NCBI RefSeq assembly: GCF_949296715.1
Contig: NZ_CASFQD010000048.1
Span: forward strand, 1-64,000
From: an uncultured Alistipes sp.
GTDB taxonomy: Bacteria; Bacteroidota; Bacteroidia; Bacteroidales; Rikenellaceae
Direction: 5' to 3'
DNA length: 64,000 bases
The number at the start of each line of letters is the position of its first letter. Position 1 is the stretch's first letter. The notes under the pieces were generated by a model, which worked only from the letters and a program-made list of their open reading frames with translations, did not search any database and had not been told where the DNA came from. The translations under genes and the position numbers were made by a program. Below are positions 17,562-26,708 of this stretch, one piece after another.

Positions 17562-19907
17562 TCAGAATTCGATCCGGTAACTGATGTTGGGAATGATGTT
17601 CGCCTCGCGTTCGGGCTCCACCTGCCCGGTGAGGTAGTTGTAACGGTGGCCGTAATAGTCCTTGTAACCCGTCAGATTGAGTACCTTCAGCGCAAATTCG
17701 TGGGCCACGCGCCGGCGGTTGATCCGGTAGCTGACGGTCAGGTGCGCCAGCAGCGCGGGCTCCAGCCGCCGGGTGAAGGGGCGGCTCTCGTCGTACACCG
17801 CCTCGCGGCGCGCCGCCGAGGCCTCCGGATCGACGGGCGAATAACGCTCGCCGCCCTGAAGGGTCACCCGACCGCTGATACCCAGCGGATTGCGGCGGCT
17901 GCGCCCCAGCATCCACTCCTTGCCCGCCAGCAGGTTCAGGACGTAATGGCGGTTGTAACGCGTGTCGTACCACGCCCCGCCGGCCGTGCGGTAGCGCGCA
18001 TCGAAGAGCGAAGCGGTCGCCAGGTAGTAGAATCCGCGCGACATGAAGCGCTCGAAGGTGATGTCCACGCCGTAGTTCAGCCCCCGCCCGGCGTTGGACA
18101 GCCGCTCGGCGAGAAACCAGTCGTCACCGCCCTGCAGGTTGATGAACGAGAAGGTCGTTCCCGGAATGACCGGCACGTCGTAGAGGTACTGGACGTAGGG
18201 TTCGACCCGCAGGTGGCGGTCCGTGCCCATCTGCCAGTCCCAGGCAAGCGACAGATGGTGGGCCTTCGTGAAGCCGAGGTCGCGGTTGACCCGCTCGCCG
18301 TCGACCTGCGTAAAGTAGTAGTTCAGCATCTCCAGCCGGCTGTGCAGGCCGTAGGCCAGTGCCAGCGAGTGGTCGGGCGCAGCCTGCCACTTCACGCTCA
18401 CGCGCGGCTCCAGCGTCCAACGGCCGTTGAGCGTGAACCACTGCGCATGAAGCCCTGCGCCCACCTCCCAGCGCGGCGACAGCCGCACGACCGAAGTCGT
18501 ATAGAAGGCCAGCAGGGCGCTCATGCCCGTCTCGTCGGTCAGCGTCTGCAACTCTCCGTCGCGTGCCGGGGCGTCCTGCATGAACTGGTCGTAGCGCAGC
18601 CCCGTCAGCCGGATGCCCGTGCGGTTCGTGTGGCGCTCGCCCAGGCGGCTCTGGAGCGCCGTCGAGCAGACGAAATTTCAGTCCGTATTGCGGATGACGT
18701 TCTGCGGCAGGGGAACCGCCTCGTCGGTCATCCGCTCGGTGTGCATGTCCAGCCCGCTGACGGTCACGGCCAGCGTCGAGCGGAGCGAGGCGGCGCGTCC
18801 GATGCGGAGCCGGTGTCCGAGCCCCGCCGCACCCATGTACTGCCGCACGTCCTGATTCTCCATGTCCTGATCATAGGCCCACTTCGCGGGGTCGGTCTCG
18901 GCCACGGTGCCCGAACGGTCGATCAGCCCGACGCCCCACAGCGAAAAGTCGCCCGCATGCCGTGTCGGGAAGTGCAGCTTGAACGAGAGGTCCTGATAGC
19001 TCGTACCGTCGGCATCCTCGGGCAGCAGGGGCGTGAGCAGCGCGAGGGTCGAATAGCGGTAGTTGAAGAGGTAGGAGCCATCGTAACGCTTCGAAAAAGG
19101 CCCCTCCGAAGCGACGTCGATGCCGAGCGCCCCCAGCTGGAAGGTATGTTCGCGGCGCGTGTCGTTGCCGTTGCGCAGATAGATGTCGAAGACCCCCGAG
19201 AGGGCATTGCCGTACTCGGCCGGGAAGGCCCCGGTGTAGAAATCGGAGTTGCCGAGCACCTGGCTGCTCAAGGCCGTGAGGCCGCCGCCCCCGAAGGTCG
19301 TGACCTCGGCAAAATGGTTCGGATTGGGAATCTCGACCCCCTCCATGCGCCACTGCAGGAACTTCGGGGCATTGCCGCGCACGACGATGCCGTTGTTGCC
19401 CACCGTCGAGGCAACCCCGGCAAACGAGGAGACCAGCCGCGCCGGATCGTCCATGCCGCCCGCATAGCGGCTCGCCTCCTCGACGCTCAACATGCGTCCG
19501 CCGGCCAGGGCCATGCTGTTCAGCGGCTGGGTCTTGTCGACGGTGGGGCGGACGACGACCTCGCCCACGGCAATCAGGCTCTCCTGCAGGCGGACATGCA
19601 GGACAACCTCCTTGGACGAGCCGACGAGAATCTCCTTGAGCAATACGGGTTCATAGCCCAGGCAGGAGACCTCGACGTCGCAGCGCCCGACGGGAACGCC
19701 CGTCAGGGCAAAGCGGCCCAGCGAATCGGTCACCGTACCGACCGCAGGCTGCACACCGGCCAGCACGACCGTGGCATAGGGGACGGGACGGCCGCCGCTC
19801 CGCTCGGAGACGACACCCCGCAGGGTCTGCGCGGAGGGGAGAGCCTGGCCGCACAGCAGCAGGGGAAGCGGCAGCAGGAAAAGAAGCAGGGAAGCGATCT
19901 TCATCAT
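17562..19907 (-). pseudogene. TonB-dependent receptor interrupted by an in-frame TGA
   Basis: The N-terminal part (18678-19907) has signal peptide MMKIASLLLFLLPLPLLLCGQ, a carboxypeptidase-regulatory-like domain (LRGVVSERSGGRPVPYATVVL), a TonB plug (NNGIVVRGNAPKFLQWRMEGVEIP) and the first barrel strands, ending IRNTD. The C-terminal part (from 18677 down to 17562) continues in the same frame and completes the barrel, ending IIPNISYRIEF. Only the TGA at 18678-18680 separates them. TGG (Trp) is the obvious one-base precursor in RNTD-W-NFVCSTALQ. The whole would be 781 aa, a normal length. It may be a recent nonsense mutation or a sequencing error. The promoter looks intact. Confidence 0.8.
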
Positions 19908-19935
19908 GGCATCATTTGCAGGTTTGCAACCGACA

Positions 19936-19966
19936 CAAAATTAGCCGCCAGAGCCGGGCCCGGCAA
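19936..19966 (-). promoter_or_regulatory. Promoter of the interrupted TonB receptor (TTG-N20-TAATTTTG)
   Basis: On the minus strand -33 TTG (19964-19966) and -7 TAATTTTG (19936-19943) are 20 nt apart, matching the Bacteroidota consensus. Intact promoter architecture implies that the disruption is recent. Confidence 0.7.
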
Positions 19967-19967
19967 T

Positions 19968-19981
19968 ACTGATTAATCAGT
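19968..19981. promoter_or_regulatory. 14-bp perfect palindrome ACTGATTAATCAGT, candidate operator
   Basis: The palindrome abuts the -33 element of the receptor promoter and lies in the 83-bp gap behind the luxR-type gene. A second perfect palindrome, GCCGGGCCCGGC (19953-19964), lies inside the promoter spacer. The position fits regulator binding; the adjacent LuxR-type protein is the natural candidate. Confidence 0.5.
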
Positions 19982-19990
19982 AATCGGAGG

Positions 19991-20716
19991 CTACGCCTCC
20001 AGCAGTCCGAGAATCCGGGCGTACTTGATCGCCTCGATGGAGTTGCTCACGCGGAGCTTGGAGAGGATGCGCTGCCGGTGCGTGTTGACCGTATGGACGC
20101 TGATATGGAGTTCGTCGGCAATCTCCTTGCTCAATGCACCCCGTTCGATCAGCCGCAGGACCTGCACCTCGCGCGGCGAGAGGATTTCGTCGCGGTCGAA
20201 GAAGTCGTCCGGCGGAGAGAAGCAATCCCCGCTCCGGGTGTCGATCAGCTGCGAGACCACCTGCCAGGGCGGCAGCTGGTTCGGCGAAAGGTTGACGATG
20301 CTCAACACCAGCCAGACGTTGCCGCGGCTGTCGGTCTCGAGCACCTGCATCTCCTCGGTAATCCGCCGGTAGGAGCCCTGCACCAGCGCCCGGTATTCGC
20401 GGATGAGCTTGTAGCGGCGGACGTCGCGGCGCTGCTTTTCGTGCAGGAAGACATGCCGTATGCCGGCCACGCCGTTCTTCGCGACCGCAAACAGGTCGTC
20501 GGGATGAATCCGCACGCCCGTATAGCCCTCCTGCGGCGTACTGAAGAGCGTCTTGTGGTAGTCCGATTCGTAGACATGCTCGCGCCGGCAGAGGTCGAAG
20601 ATCGAAAGGGCGCTCCCGGCAAAGAGGGGCGACGAGGACAACAGCCCGACATGCCGTTCCAGCCGGCCGTAGTCGAGCTCCTCCCTGCAGAACTGCTGCG
20701 CGGAGAGCAGCTCCAT
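19991..20716 (-). CDS. LuxR-type transcriptional regulator
   Basis: A 241-aa protein. Residues 1-170 form a sensor-like region without a recognised receiver aspartate motif; it resembles the PAS-like N-terminal part of many Bacteroidota LuxR-type proteins. Residues about 178-241 are a clear LuxR/GerE helix-turn-helix (LSPREVQVLRLIERGALSKE...ISVHTVNTHRQRILSKL). It is encoded just upstream of the interrupted TonB receptor in the same direction, with its own -7 box, and likely regulates that receptor. The ligand is unknown. Confidence 0.88.
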   Translation of the reverse strand: MELLSAQQFCREELDYGRLERHVGLLSSSPLFAGSALSIFDLCRREHVYESDYHKTLFSTPQEGYTGVRIHPDDLFAVAKNGVAGIRHVFLHEKQRRDVRRYKLIREYRALVQGSYRRITEEMQVLETDSRGNVWLVLSIVNLSPNQLPPWQVVSQLIDTRSGDCFSPPDDFFDRDEILSPREVQVLRLIERGALSKEIADELHISVHTVNTHRQRILSKLRVSNSIEAIKYARILGLLEA

Positions 20717-20754
20717 GTATTATTTCTGAATCGCCTGCATAGGACAAGGTAATA

Positions 20755-20762
20755 CAAATATA
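20755..20762 (-). promoter_or_regulatory. -7 box of the luxR-type gene
   Basis: TATATTTG on the minus strand, 39 nt before the start codon. Confidence 0.65.
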
Positions 20763-20874
20763 CTATTAATCTCGGAATTCACTCCACAATTCCTCACGGA
20801 ATACCGACAATCCATCGCATTCGTCTGCCGCACGGGGCGGTTCGTCGACGGGATCGGGCAATTCGTCTATTAGG

Positions 20875-20906
20875 ATTGCACGGGCGGGAGGCGCCTGCTA
20901 CATTTG
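20875..20906 (+). promoter_or_regulatory. Promoter of the TolC-MacAB-like operon (TTG-N21-TACATTTG)
   Basis: -33 TTG (20875-20877) and -7 TACATTTG (20899-20906) are separated by 21 nt. The -7 box ends 23 nt before the TolC start codon. Confidence 0.72.
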
Positions 20907-20929
20907 CACCAGCAAAACCGAGGAAACCG

Positions 20930-22369
20930 ATGAGGACAAAACAGATAGGATGGATCGGATGCGCCGCCTGGCTCGCATGGGGCACCGCCGCAGCACAGGA
21001 GACCGCCATCCCGCAGCAAACGGGGCTGACGCCCGTCGAGGTGACCGTGCAGGAGCCCGAAACGACGGAGCCCGCAGCCATGGCGGCATCGCCGCAGCGG
21101 CAGGCGACGGACGAGCGGCCAGCCGTGAAGGGCTGGACGCTGCAGGAGTGTCTGGACTATGCGCTGGAGAACAACATCCAGCTGCAACAGAGCCGCAACG
21201 ACTACCTTTCGGGCGTGGAGGATACGAAAGAGGCAAAAGCCGCACTGCTGCCGTCGCTCGCAGCCTCGACGACGCAGGCCTTCACGAACTACCCCTCGTC
21301 GAACGTCTCCGACAACAACAGCTACACGGGGACCTACGGCCTCAATGCCGATCTGGTGCTCTATCAGGGCGGGAAGCTCCGCACGGCCGTCCGCCAGCAG
21401 CAGCTTCAGAACCGCATCGACGCACTGACGGTCGAGGAGGCCGAGATCGACATCCGGCTGGCCATCGTCGAGGCCTACATGCAGGCGCTCTACGCCTCCG
21501 AGGCGGTGGAGATCGCCGCCGGCACGGCCGAAGTGTCGCGGGCACAGCGCGACCGGGCCCGCGAGATGTGGCAGACGGGGTCGATCAGCAAGGTCGACTT
21601 CGCCCAGATCGAAAGCCAGCACGTGAGCGACGAATACCAGGTCGTCGTGGCCCGCACGACACTCGACAACTACAAATTGCAGCTCAAGCAGCTGCTCGAA
21701 CTCGACATAACGGACGAAATGGAACTTGCCGCGCCTGCCGCAGATGAGGATAAGGTGGTGCTGGCTCTGCCCCCAAAAACCGAAATCTACGCATCGGCAC
21801 TGGATGTCATGCCCGAAATCCGACGGGGTGACCTCTCCATCGAAGCAGCAGAGCTGGAAGTCAGGCAGGCGCGCGCAGGGTTCCTTCCGTCCGTTTCCCT
21901 TACGGCGGGCATCGGCACCGGACACATGTCGGGCGGCTCGTTCGAGAGCGGGTCGCAGGTGTGGAACCGCTTTAACGAGAACGTCGGGCTGTCGCTCAAC
22001 ATCCCGATCTTCTCGAACCGCCGCAACCGCACGGCCGTGAACAAGGCGCGCATCGCCGCCACGAACAGCCGGCTCGAACGGCTCAATCTCGAAAAGACGC
22101 TGCTGCGCGAGGTCGAGACGGCCTATCTCGACGCGGTATCGGCCCAGTCGCAGTACACGGCTGCCGTCGAGAAGCGCCGCTACGCACAGGAGAGCTACGA
22201 CCTGACCGACGAGCAGTTCCGCGTCGGCATGAAGAACACGGTCGAGCTCATCACGGCGCAGAACGAACTTTCGTCGGCCCGGATGGAGGTCCTGCAGGCG
22301 AAATACGTCGCGCTGCTCAACATGGCGCTGCTCGACATCTACCGGGGCAGGCCCGTATCGGCGATCTGA
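20930..22369 (+). CDS. TolC-family outer-membrane efflux protein (MacAB-type operon)
   Basis: A 479-aa protein with signal peptide MRTKQIGWIGCAAWLAWGTAAAQ and two repeats of the TolC/OEP coiled-coil hairpin (WTLQECLDYALENNIQL... and the second half after about 260). It forms the outer-membrane channel of a tripartite pump. The start is set at the signal peptide, because a longer frame begins within the promoter. It is first in the operon with the membrane-fusion protein (32 nt later), ATPase and permease. Confidence 0.92.
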   Translation: MRTKQIGWIGCAAWLAWGTAAAQETAIPQQTGLTPVEVTVQEPETTEPAAMAASPQRQATDERPAVKGWTLQECLDYALENNIQLQQSRNDYLSGVEDTKEAKAALLPSLAASTTQAFTNYPSSNVSDNNSYTGTYGLNADLVLYQGGKLRTAVRQQQLQNRIDALTVEEAEIDIRLAIVEAYMQALYASEAVEIAAGTAEVSRAQRDRAREMWQTGSISKVDFAQIESQHVSDEYQVVVARTTLDNYKLQLKQLLELDITDEMELAAPAADEDKVVLALPPKTEIYASALDVMPEIRRGDLSIEAAELEVRQARAGFLPSVSLTAGIGTGHMSGGSFESGSQVWNRFNENVGLSLNIPIFSNRRNRTAVNKARIAATNSRLERLNLEKTLLREVETAYLDAVSAQSQYTAAVEKRRYAQESYDLTDEQFRVGMKNTVELITAQNELSSARMEVLQAKYVALLNMALLDIYRGRPVSAI

Positions 22370-22401
22370 CACGCGAACAATCAAACGACGCATAAACAAT
22401 C

Positions 22402-23589
22402 ATGAAACGAAAGAACGTGCTCATCGCGGCATACATCCTCTTTGCCGCCGTTGTGCTCTGGGTGGTGCTGCGCCCGTCGAAGCGGGAGGACATCGCACTG
22501 GAGACCGCACCCGCGGAGCGCATCGCGATCAGCAATTCGGTGACGGCGACCGGCACCGTGGAACCCGTCACCGAAGTGGAGGTCGGTACGCAGGTCTCGG
22601 GCATCATCGACCGGCTCTACGTCGACTACAACGACGTCGTGAAGGCCGGGCAGTTGATCGCCGAGATGGACAAGGTGACGCTTCAGGCCGAACTCAAGTC
22701 GTCCGAAGCCGAGCTGGCAAGCTGCAAGACCGAATACGAATACCAGTCGAAGAACTACGCCCGGACAAAAACGCTCTACGAAAAGGAGCTCGTCAGCGAC
22801 CAGGAGTACGACGAAGCGCTCTACCTCTATGAGAAGGCCCGCAGCGCCTACGAGCAGTCGCAGGCGGCGATCGTCAAGGTGAAGCAGAACCTCGACTACG
22901 CGACCATCACGTCGCCCATCGACGGCGTGGTCATCAGCCGGGCCGTCGAGGAGGGTCAGACCGTGGCCGCGGGCTTCGAAACCCCGACGCTCTTCACCAT
23001 CGCCAACGACCTGACGCAGATGCGTGTCATCGCCGACGTCGACGAGGCCGACATCGGGCAGGTGGCCGACGGACAGCGCGTGCAGTTCACCGTGGACGCC
23101 TATCCCGACGACACGTTCGAGGGAACGGTCGAGCAGGTGCGGCTCGAGGCGACGACCGAATCGAGCGTCGTGACCTACGAGGTGGTCATCACGGCCTACA
23201 ACCCCGACCTGAAGCTCAAACCCGGGCTGACGGCCAACGTCACAATCTTCACGCTCGAAAAGGAGAACGCTCTCTCGGTACCGACCAAGGCGCTGCGGTT
23301 CGTTCCCGATGCCAGGCTGCTCGCCGAGATTGACCTGACCCTTGCGACGGATTCGATGCCGGCCGTTGCCGGGAAGCGCGAGGTGTGGGTCCGCAGCGGC
23401 GGAACGCTCACGCCGCGCTACGTGACGACCGGTGCGACGAGCGGCGACCGCACGGAGATTCTCGACGGCCTGACCGACGGCGAAGAGGTGGCCGTTGCCA
23501 TGACATCGACGGCCTCCGTCGAGCAGATGCCGACCGCCGAGCGCAGCCCCTTCATGCCGACGCCTCCGGGCGGCAACAAAAAGAAATAG
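22402..23589 (+). CDS. MacA-like periplasmic adaptor (membrane-fusion protein)
   Basis: A 395-aa protein with an N-terminal membrane anchor (VLIAAYILFAAVVLWVVL). A biotinyl-lipoyl-like domain (VEVGTQVSGIIDRLYVDYNDVVKAGQLIAEMD), an alpha-helical hairpin (about 95-160) and beta-barrel parts (VIADVDEADIGQVADGQRVQFTVDAYP) follow. It links the inner-membrane ABC transporter to the TolC protein encoded upstream. The C-terminus is extended and proline-rich, ending GGNKKK. Confidence 0.92.
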   Translation: MKRKNVLIAAYILFAAVVLWVVLRPSKREDIALETAPAERIAISNSVTATGTVEPVTEVEVGTQVSGIIDRLYVDYNDVVKAGQLIAEMDKVTLQAELKSSEAELASCKTEYEYQSKNYARTKTLYEKELVSDQEYDEALYLYEKARSAYEQSQAAIVKVKQNLDYATITSPIDGVVISRAVEEGQTVAAGFETPTLFTIANDLTQMRVIADVDEADIGQVADGQRVQFTVDAYPDDTFEGTVEQVRLEATTESSVVTYEVVITAYNPDLKLKPGLTANVTIFTLEKENALSVPTKALRFVPDARLLAEIDLTLATDSMPAVAGKREVWVRSGGTLTPRYVTTGATSGDRTEILDGLTDGEEVAVAMTSTASVEQMPTAERSPFMPTPPGGNKKK

Positions 23590-23591
23590 CC

Positions 23592-24350
23592 ATGCAGACG
23601 GACGTTCAGGCCAAAGAGGTCATCCGCCTCGAAAACATCCGGCGCGACTTCCGCGTCGGTGACGAGACGGTGCATGCGCTGCGCGGCGTGTCGTTCACGA
23701 TCCGCGAGGGGGAGTTCGTCACGATCATGGGCACGTCGGGATCGGGCAAGTCGACGCTGCTCAACACGCTCGGGTGCCTCGACACGCCGACGGCAGGGGA
23801 GTACTACCTCGACGGCATCTCCGTGCGCACGATGGACAAGAACCAGCGGGCCACGCTGCGCAACCGCAAGATCGGCTTCGTCTTCCAGAACTACAACCTG
23901 CTGCCGAAGACCACGGCCGTCGAGAACGTCGAGCTGCCGCTGATGTACAATCCGCAATGCTCGGCCGCCGAGCGGCGCGAACGGGCCGTCGAGGCGCTGA
24001 AGGCCGTGGGGCTGGGCGACCGGCTGCTGCACCGCAGCAACCAGATGTCGGGCGGACAGATGCAGCGCGTGGCCATCGCCCGGGCGCTGGTGAACGACCC
24101 GGCGGTGATCCTCGCCGACGAGGCGACGGGCAACCTCGACACGCGCACGAGCTTCGAGGTGCTCGTGCTCTTCCAGCAGCTGCACGCCGCGGGGCGCACG
24201 ATCATCTTCGTGACGCACAACCCCGAGATCGCCCAGTACAGCAGCCGCAACATCACCCTGCGCGACGGCCGCATCACGGACGACCGGCGCAACGATCACA
24301 TATTGAGTGCGGCCGACGCGCTGGCGCGGCTGCCCAGACAGGAGGAGTAG
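23592..24350 (+). CDS. MacB-like ABC transporter ATP-binding protein
   Basis: A 252-aa ATPase. Walker A GTSGSGKST is at 47-55, the Q-loop in GFVFQNYNLLP, the signature MSGGQMQR near 150 and Walker B VILADEAT near 173, with the switch histidine in FVTHNPEIA. In E. coli MacB the ATPase and the membrane domain are one polypeptide; here they are two adjacent genes. The gap to the adaptor is 2 nt and to the permease 3 nt. Confidence 0.94.
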   Translation: MQTDVQAKEVIRLENIRRDFRVGDETVHALRGVSFTIREGEFVTIMGTSGSGKSTLLNTLGCLDTPTAGEYYLDGISVRTMDKNQRATLRNRKIGFVFQNYNLLPKTTAVENVELPLMYNPQCSAAERRERAVEALKAVGLGDRLLHRSNQMSGGQMQRVAIARALVNDPAVILADEATGNLDTRTSFEVLVLFQQLHAAGRTIIFVTHNPEIAQYSSRNITLRDGRITDDRRNDHILSAADALARLPRQEE

Positions 24351-24353
24351 ACC

Positions 24354-25574
24354 ATGAATTTCGCCAATCTTTTCAAAATCGCCGTCAAGGCGTTGAGCAA
24401 CAACAAGCTGCGGGGTTTCCTGACGATGCTGGGCATCATCATCGGCGTGGCGTCGGTCATCACGATGCTGGCCATCGGGCAGGGCTCGAAGCGCAGCATC
24501 CAGGCCGAGATCAGCGAGATGGGTTCGAACATGATCATGATCCATCCGGGCGGCGACCGGCGCGGCGGCGTGCAGTTGAGCGCCGACGACATGGAGTCGC
24601 TCAAGCTCCAGGACCTCGAGGACATCCAGACCAAGACGCGCTACGTCACCTACGTCTCGCCGGCGGTCAACAGCGCCGGACAGGCCGTCTATGGGTCGAA
24701 CAACACCCCGACGACGGTCTACGGCGTGAATCTCGACTACCTGGAGATCCGCCGCTACCGCATCGCCGACGGCGACAGTTTCTCGGAGCAGGACATCCGC
24801 ACGGCGGCCAAGGTGTGCCTCGTGGGGCAGACGGTCGTCGAGGAGCTCTTCCCCGACGGCGAGAACCCCGTGGGGCGGGTGATCCGCTTCGGGACGATCC
24901 CGTTCCGCATCGTCGGGGTGCTCGAGAGCAAGGGCTACAACAGCATGGGCATGGACCAGGACGACCTGATCATCGCCCCCTACACCACGGTGCAGAAACG
25001 CATCCTGGCCATCACGCACCTGCAGGAGATCGTCTGCTCGGCGCTGACCGAGGCCTATACCGACCAGGCCATCGACGAGATCACGACGATCCTGCGCGAG
25101 AACCACCGGCTCAAGCCGACGGACGAGGACGACTTCTCGATCCGCTCGCAGCAGGAGATGACCTCGATGCTCACCTCGACGACCGACATGATGACCGTGC
25201 TGCTGGCGGCCGTGGCGGGCATCTCACTGCTGGTGGGCGGCATCGGCATCATGAACATCATGTACGTCTCCGTGACGGAGCGCACGCGCGAGATCGGACT
25301 GCGCATGTCGATCGGCGCCAAGGGGCGCGACATCCTCGCACAGTTCCTCATCGAGTCGATCCTCATCAGCGTCACGGGCGGTCTGATCGGCGTCGTGCTG
25401 GGCATCGGCGCAGCCGTCGCGGTCAACATCATCGCGGCGTTCCCGATCTACATCCAGCCGTGGAGCGTCTTCCTCTCGTTCGCCGTCTGCACCCTCACGG
25501 GGGTCTTCTTCGGCTGGTATCCCGCACAGAAGGCCGCCATGCTCGACCCGATCGAGGCGATCCGCTACGAATAA
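24354..25574 (+). CDS. MacB-like ABC transporter permease
   Basis: A 406-aa permease of the FtsX/MacB type: one N-terminal transmembrane helix (FLTMLGIIIGVASVITMLAIG), a large periplasmic MacB_PCD domain, and three C-terminal helices (VLLAAVAGISLLVGGIGIMNIM and after). It acts by mechanotransmission rather than as a classic membrane pore. The GGIGIMNIMYVSVTERTREIG segment is typical. It is the last gene of the TolC-MacA-MacB-like operon. Likely substrates are antibiotics, peptides or lipids; none can be assigned. Confidence 0.93.
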   Translation: MNFANLFKIAVKALSNNKLRGFLTMLGIIIGVASVITMLAIGQGSKRSIQAEISEMGSNMIMIHPGGDRRGGVQLSADDMESLKLQDLEDIQTKTRYVTYVSPAVNSAGQAVYGSNNTPTTVYGVNLDYLEIRRYRIADGDSFSEQDIRTAAKVCLVGQTVVEELFPDGENPVGRVIRFGTIPFRIVGVLESKGYNSMGMDQDDLIIAPYTTVQKRILAITHLQEIVCSALTEAYTDQAIDEITTILRENHRLKPTDEDDFSIRSQQEMTSMLTSTTDMMTVLLAAVAGISLLVGGIGIMNIMYVSVTERTREIGLRMSIGAKGRDILAQFLIESILISVTGGLIGVVLGIGAAVAVNIIAAFPIYIQPWSVFLSFAVCTLTGVFFGWYPAQKAAMLDPIEAIRYE

Positions 25575-25646
25575 CCGGATTCACGGGCAGCGGAATATCG
25601 CAGGGTCACCGGGCCGGTTCCGCGCTTCAGCCCGATAAATTTTTTG

Positions 25647-25654
25647 TATCTTTG
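25647..25654 (+). promoter_or_regulatory. -7 box directly in front of the LytS-like start codon
   Basis: TATCTTTG ends only 4 nt before the ATG at 25659, so the expected transcription start lies at or next to the start codon. Confidence 0.65.
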
Positions 25655-25658
25655 CATT

Positions 25659-26708
25659 ATGACCGCACTGCAATCGAAATACACCGGGTGGCTCATCCAC
25701 CTCACGATCTGGGCCGTGATCTTCGGCATGCCGCTCTTCGTGACCAATCCCCACCGGCCGCTGATGAGCGGCCCGGAGTACGGACGCTTCCTCGTCGTGC
25801 CCCTCTCGTTCATGGTGGTCTTCTACACGAACTACCTGCTGCTGATCGACCGCTACCTCACCTCGCGGCGCATCGGCCGGTTTCTGGGCTGGAACCTGCT
25901 GCTCATCGGCGCGGTCATGGTCGGCGTGCACCTGCTCTTCCGCCATGTGCTGCCGCCCGACTCGTTCCGTCCGCCCGTGGCGCGGCCGTGGCAGGATTCG
26001 CTGCGCTTCTTCACCGGAAACGCCCTGCTCTACATGCTGGTTGTGGGCGTGGGCGTCGCCATCCGCATGACAAGCGGCTGGTACCGTGCCGAAACGGCCC
26101 GCCGCGAACTGGAGCGCAGCCGCACCGAGGCCGAGCTGCAGAACCTCAAGAGCCAGCTGAACCCCCATTTCCTGTTCAACACGCTCAACAACATCTACTC
26201 GCTCATCCAGCTCGACAGCGAGAAGGCGCAGAGCGTGGTCCACGACTTGAGCCGTCTGCTGCGCTACGTGCTCTACGACAGCAGCCGCCCGACGGTCCCG
26301 CTGCGCGCCGAGGTGGACTTCCTGCGCGACTACATCTCGCTGATGCGCATCCGCCAGCCGCGCCACGTGCGCATCTACGTCTCGCTGCCCGAAGCGCCGT
26401 CCGATACGCCCGTCGCGCCGCTGCTCTTCATCTCGCTCGTGGAAAACGCCTTCAAGCACGGCGTGAGCAACGAGAAACCCTCCTACATCACCATCGAACT
26501 GAACGAGATCGAAGGGCAGCTGATCTGCCGCATCCGCAACAGCTGCTTTCCGAAGAACGCCGCGGACCGCAGCGGCTCGGGCATCGGGCTGAAAAACCTG
26601 CAAAAGCGCCTCGAAATGATCTATCCGGGCCGCTACACGTTCGAATACGGACAGCTGGGCGACGCGGATTACCAGGCGCTGCTCACCATCCGACTGAAAG
26701 AGCCATGA
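25659..26708 (+). CDS. LytS/YehU-type sensor histidine kinase
   Basis: A 349-aa kinase with four N-terminal transmembrane helices (about 10-135), a coiled linker, and a His_kinase domain with NPHFLFNTLNNIYSLI. A C-terminal HATPase follows (SLVENAFKHGVSNE, SGSGIGLKNLQKRLEMIYPG). Its stop codon overlaps the start of the LytTR regulator gene (ATGA). The ATG at 25659 is chosen; an upstream in-frame TTG lies inside the -7 element. The signal is unknown. The gene is placed after the MacAB-like operon but has its own promoter. Confidence 0.92.
   Translation: MTALQSKYTGWLIHLTIWAVIFGMPLFVTNPHRPLMSGPEYGRFLVVPLSFMVVFYTNYLLLIDRYLTSRRIGRFLGWNLLLIGAVMVGVHLLFRHVLPPDSFRPPVARPWQDSLRFFTGNALLYMLVVGVGVAIRMTSGWYRAETARRELERSRTEAELQNLKSQLNPHFLFNTLNNIYSLIQLDSEKAQSVVHDLSRLLRYVLYDSSRPTVPLRAEVDFLRDYISLMRIRQPRHVRIYVSLPEAPSDTPVAPLLFISLVENAFKHGVSNEKPSYITIELNEIEGQLICRIRNSCFPKNAADRSGSGIGLKNLQKRLEMIYPGRYTFEYGQLGDADYQALLTIRLKEP

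Noticed and set aside
18678..18680. Selenocysteine or recoded TGA in the TonB receptor
   Set aside because: No SECIS-like hairpin was seen right after the TGA, and a barrel strand is no place for selenocysteine. TGA clearly acts as a stop elsewhere in the window. A TGG-to-TGA change is simpler.
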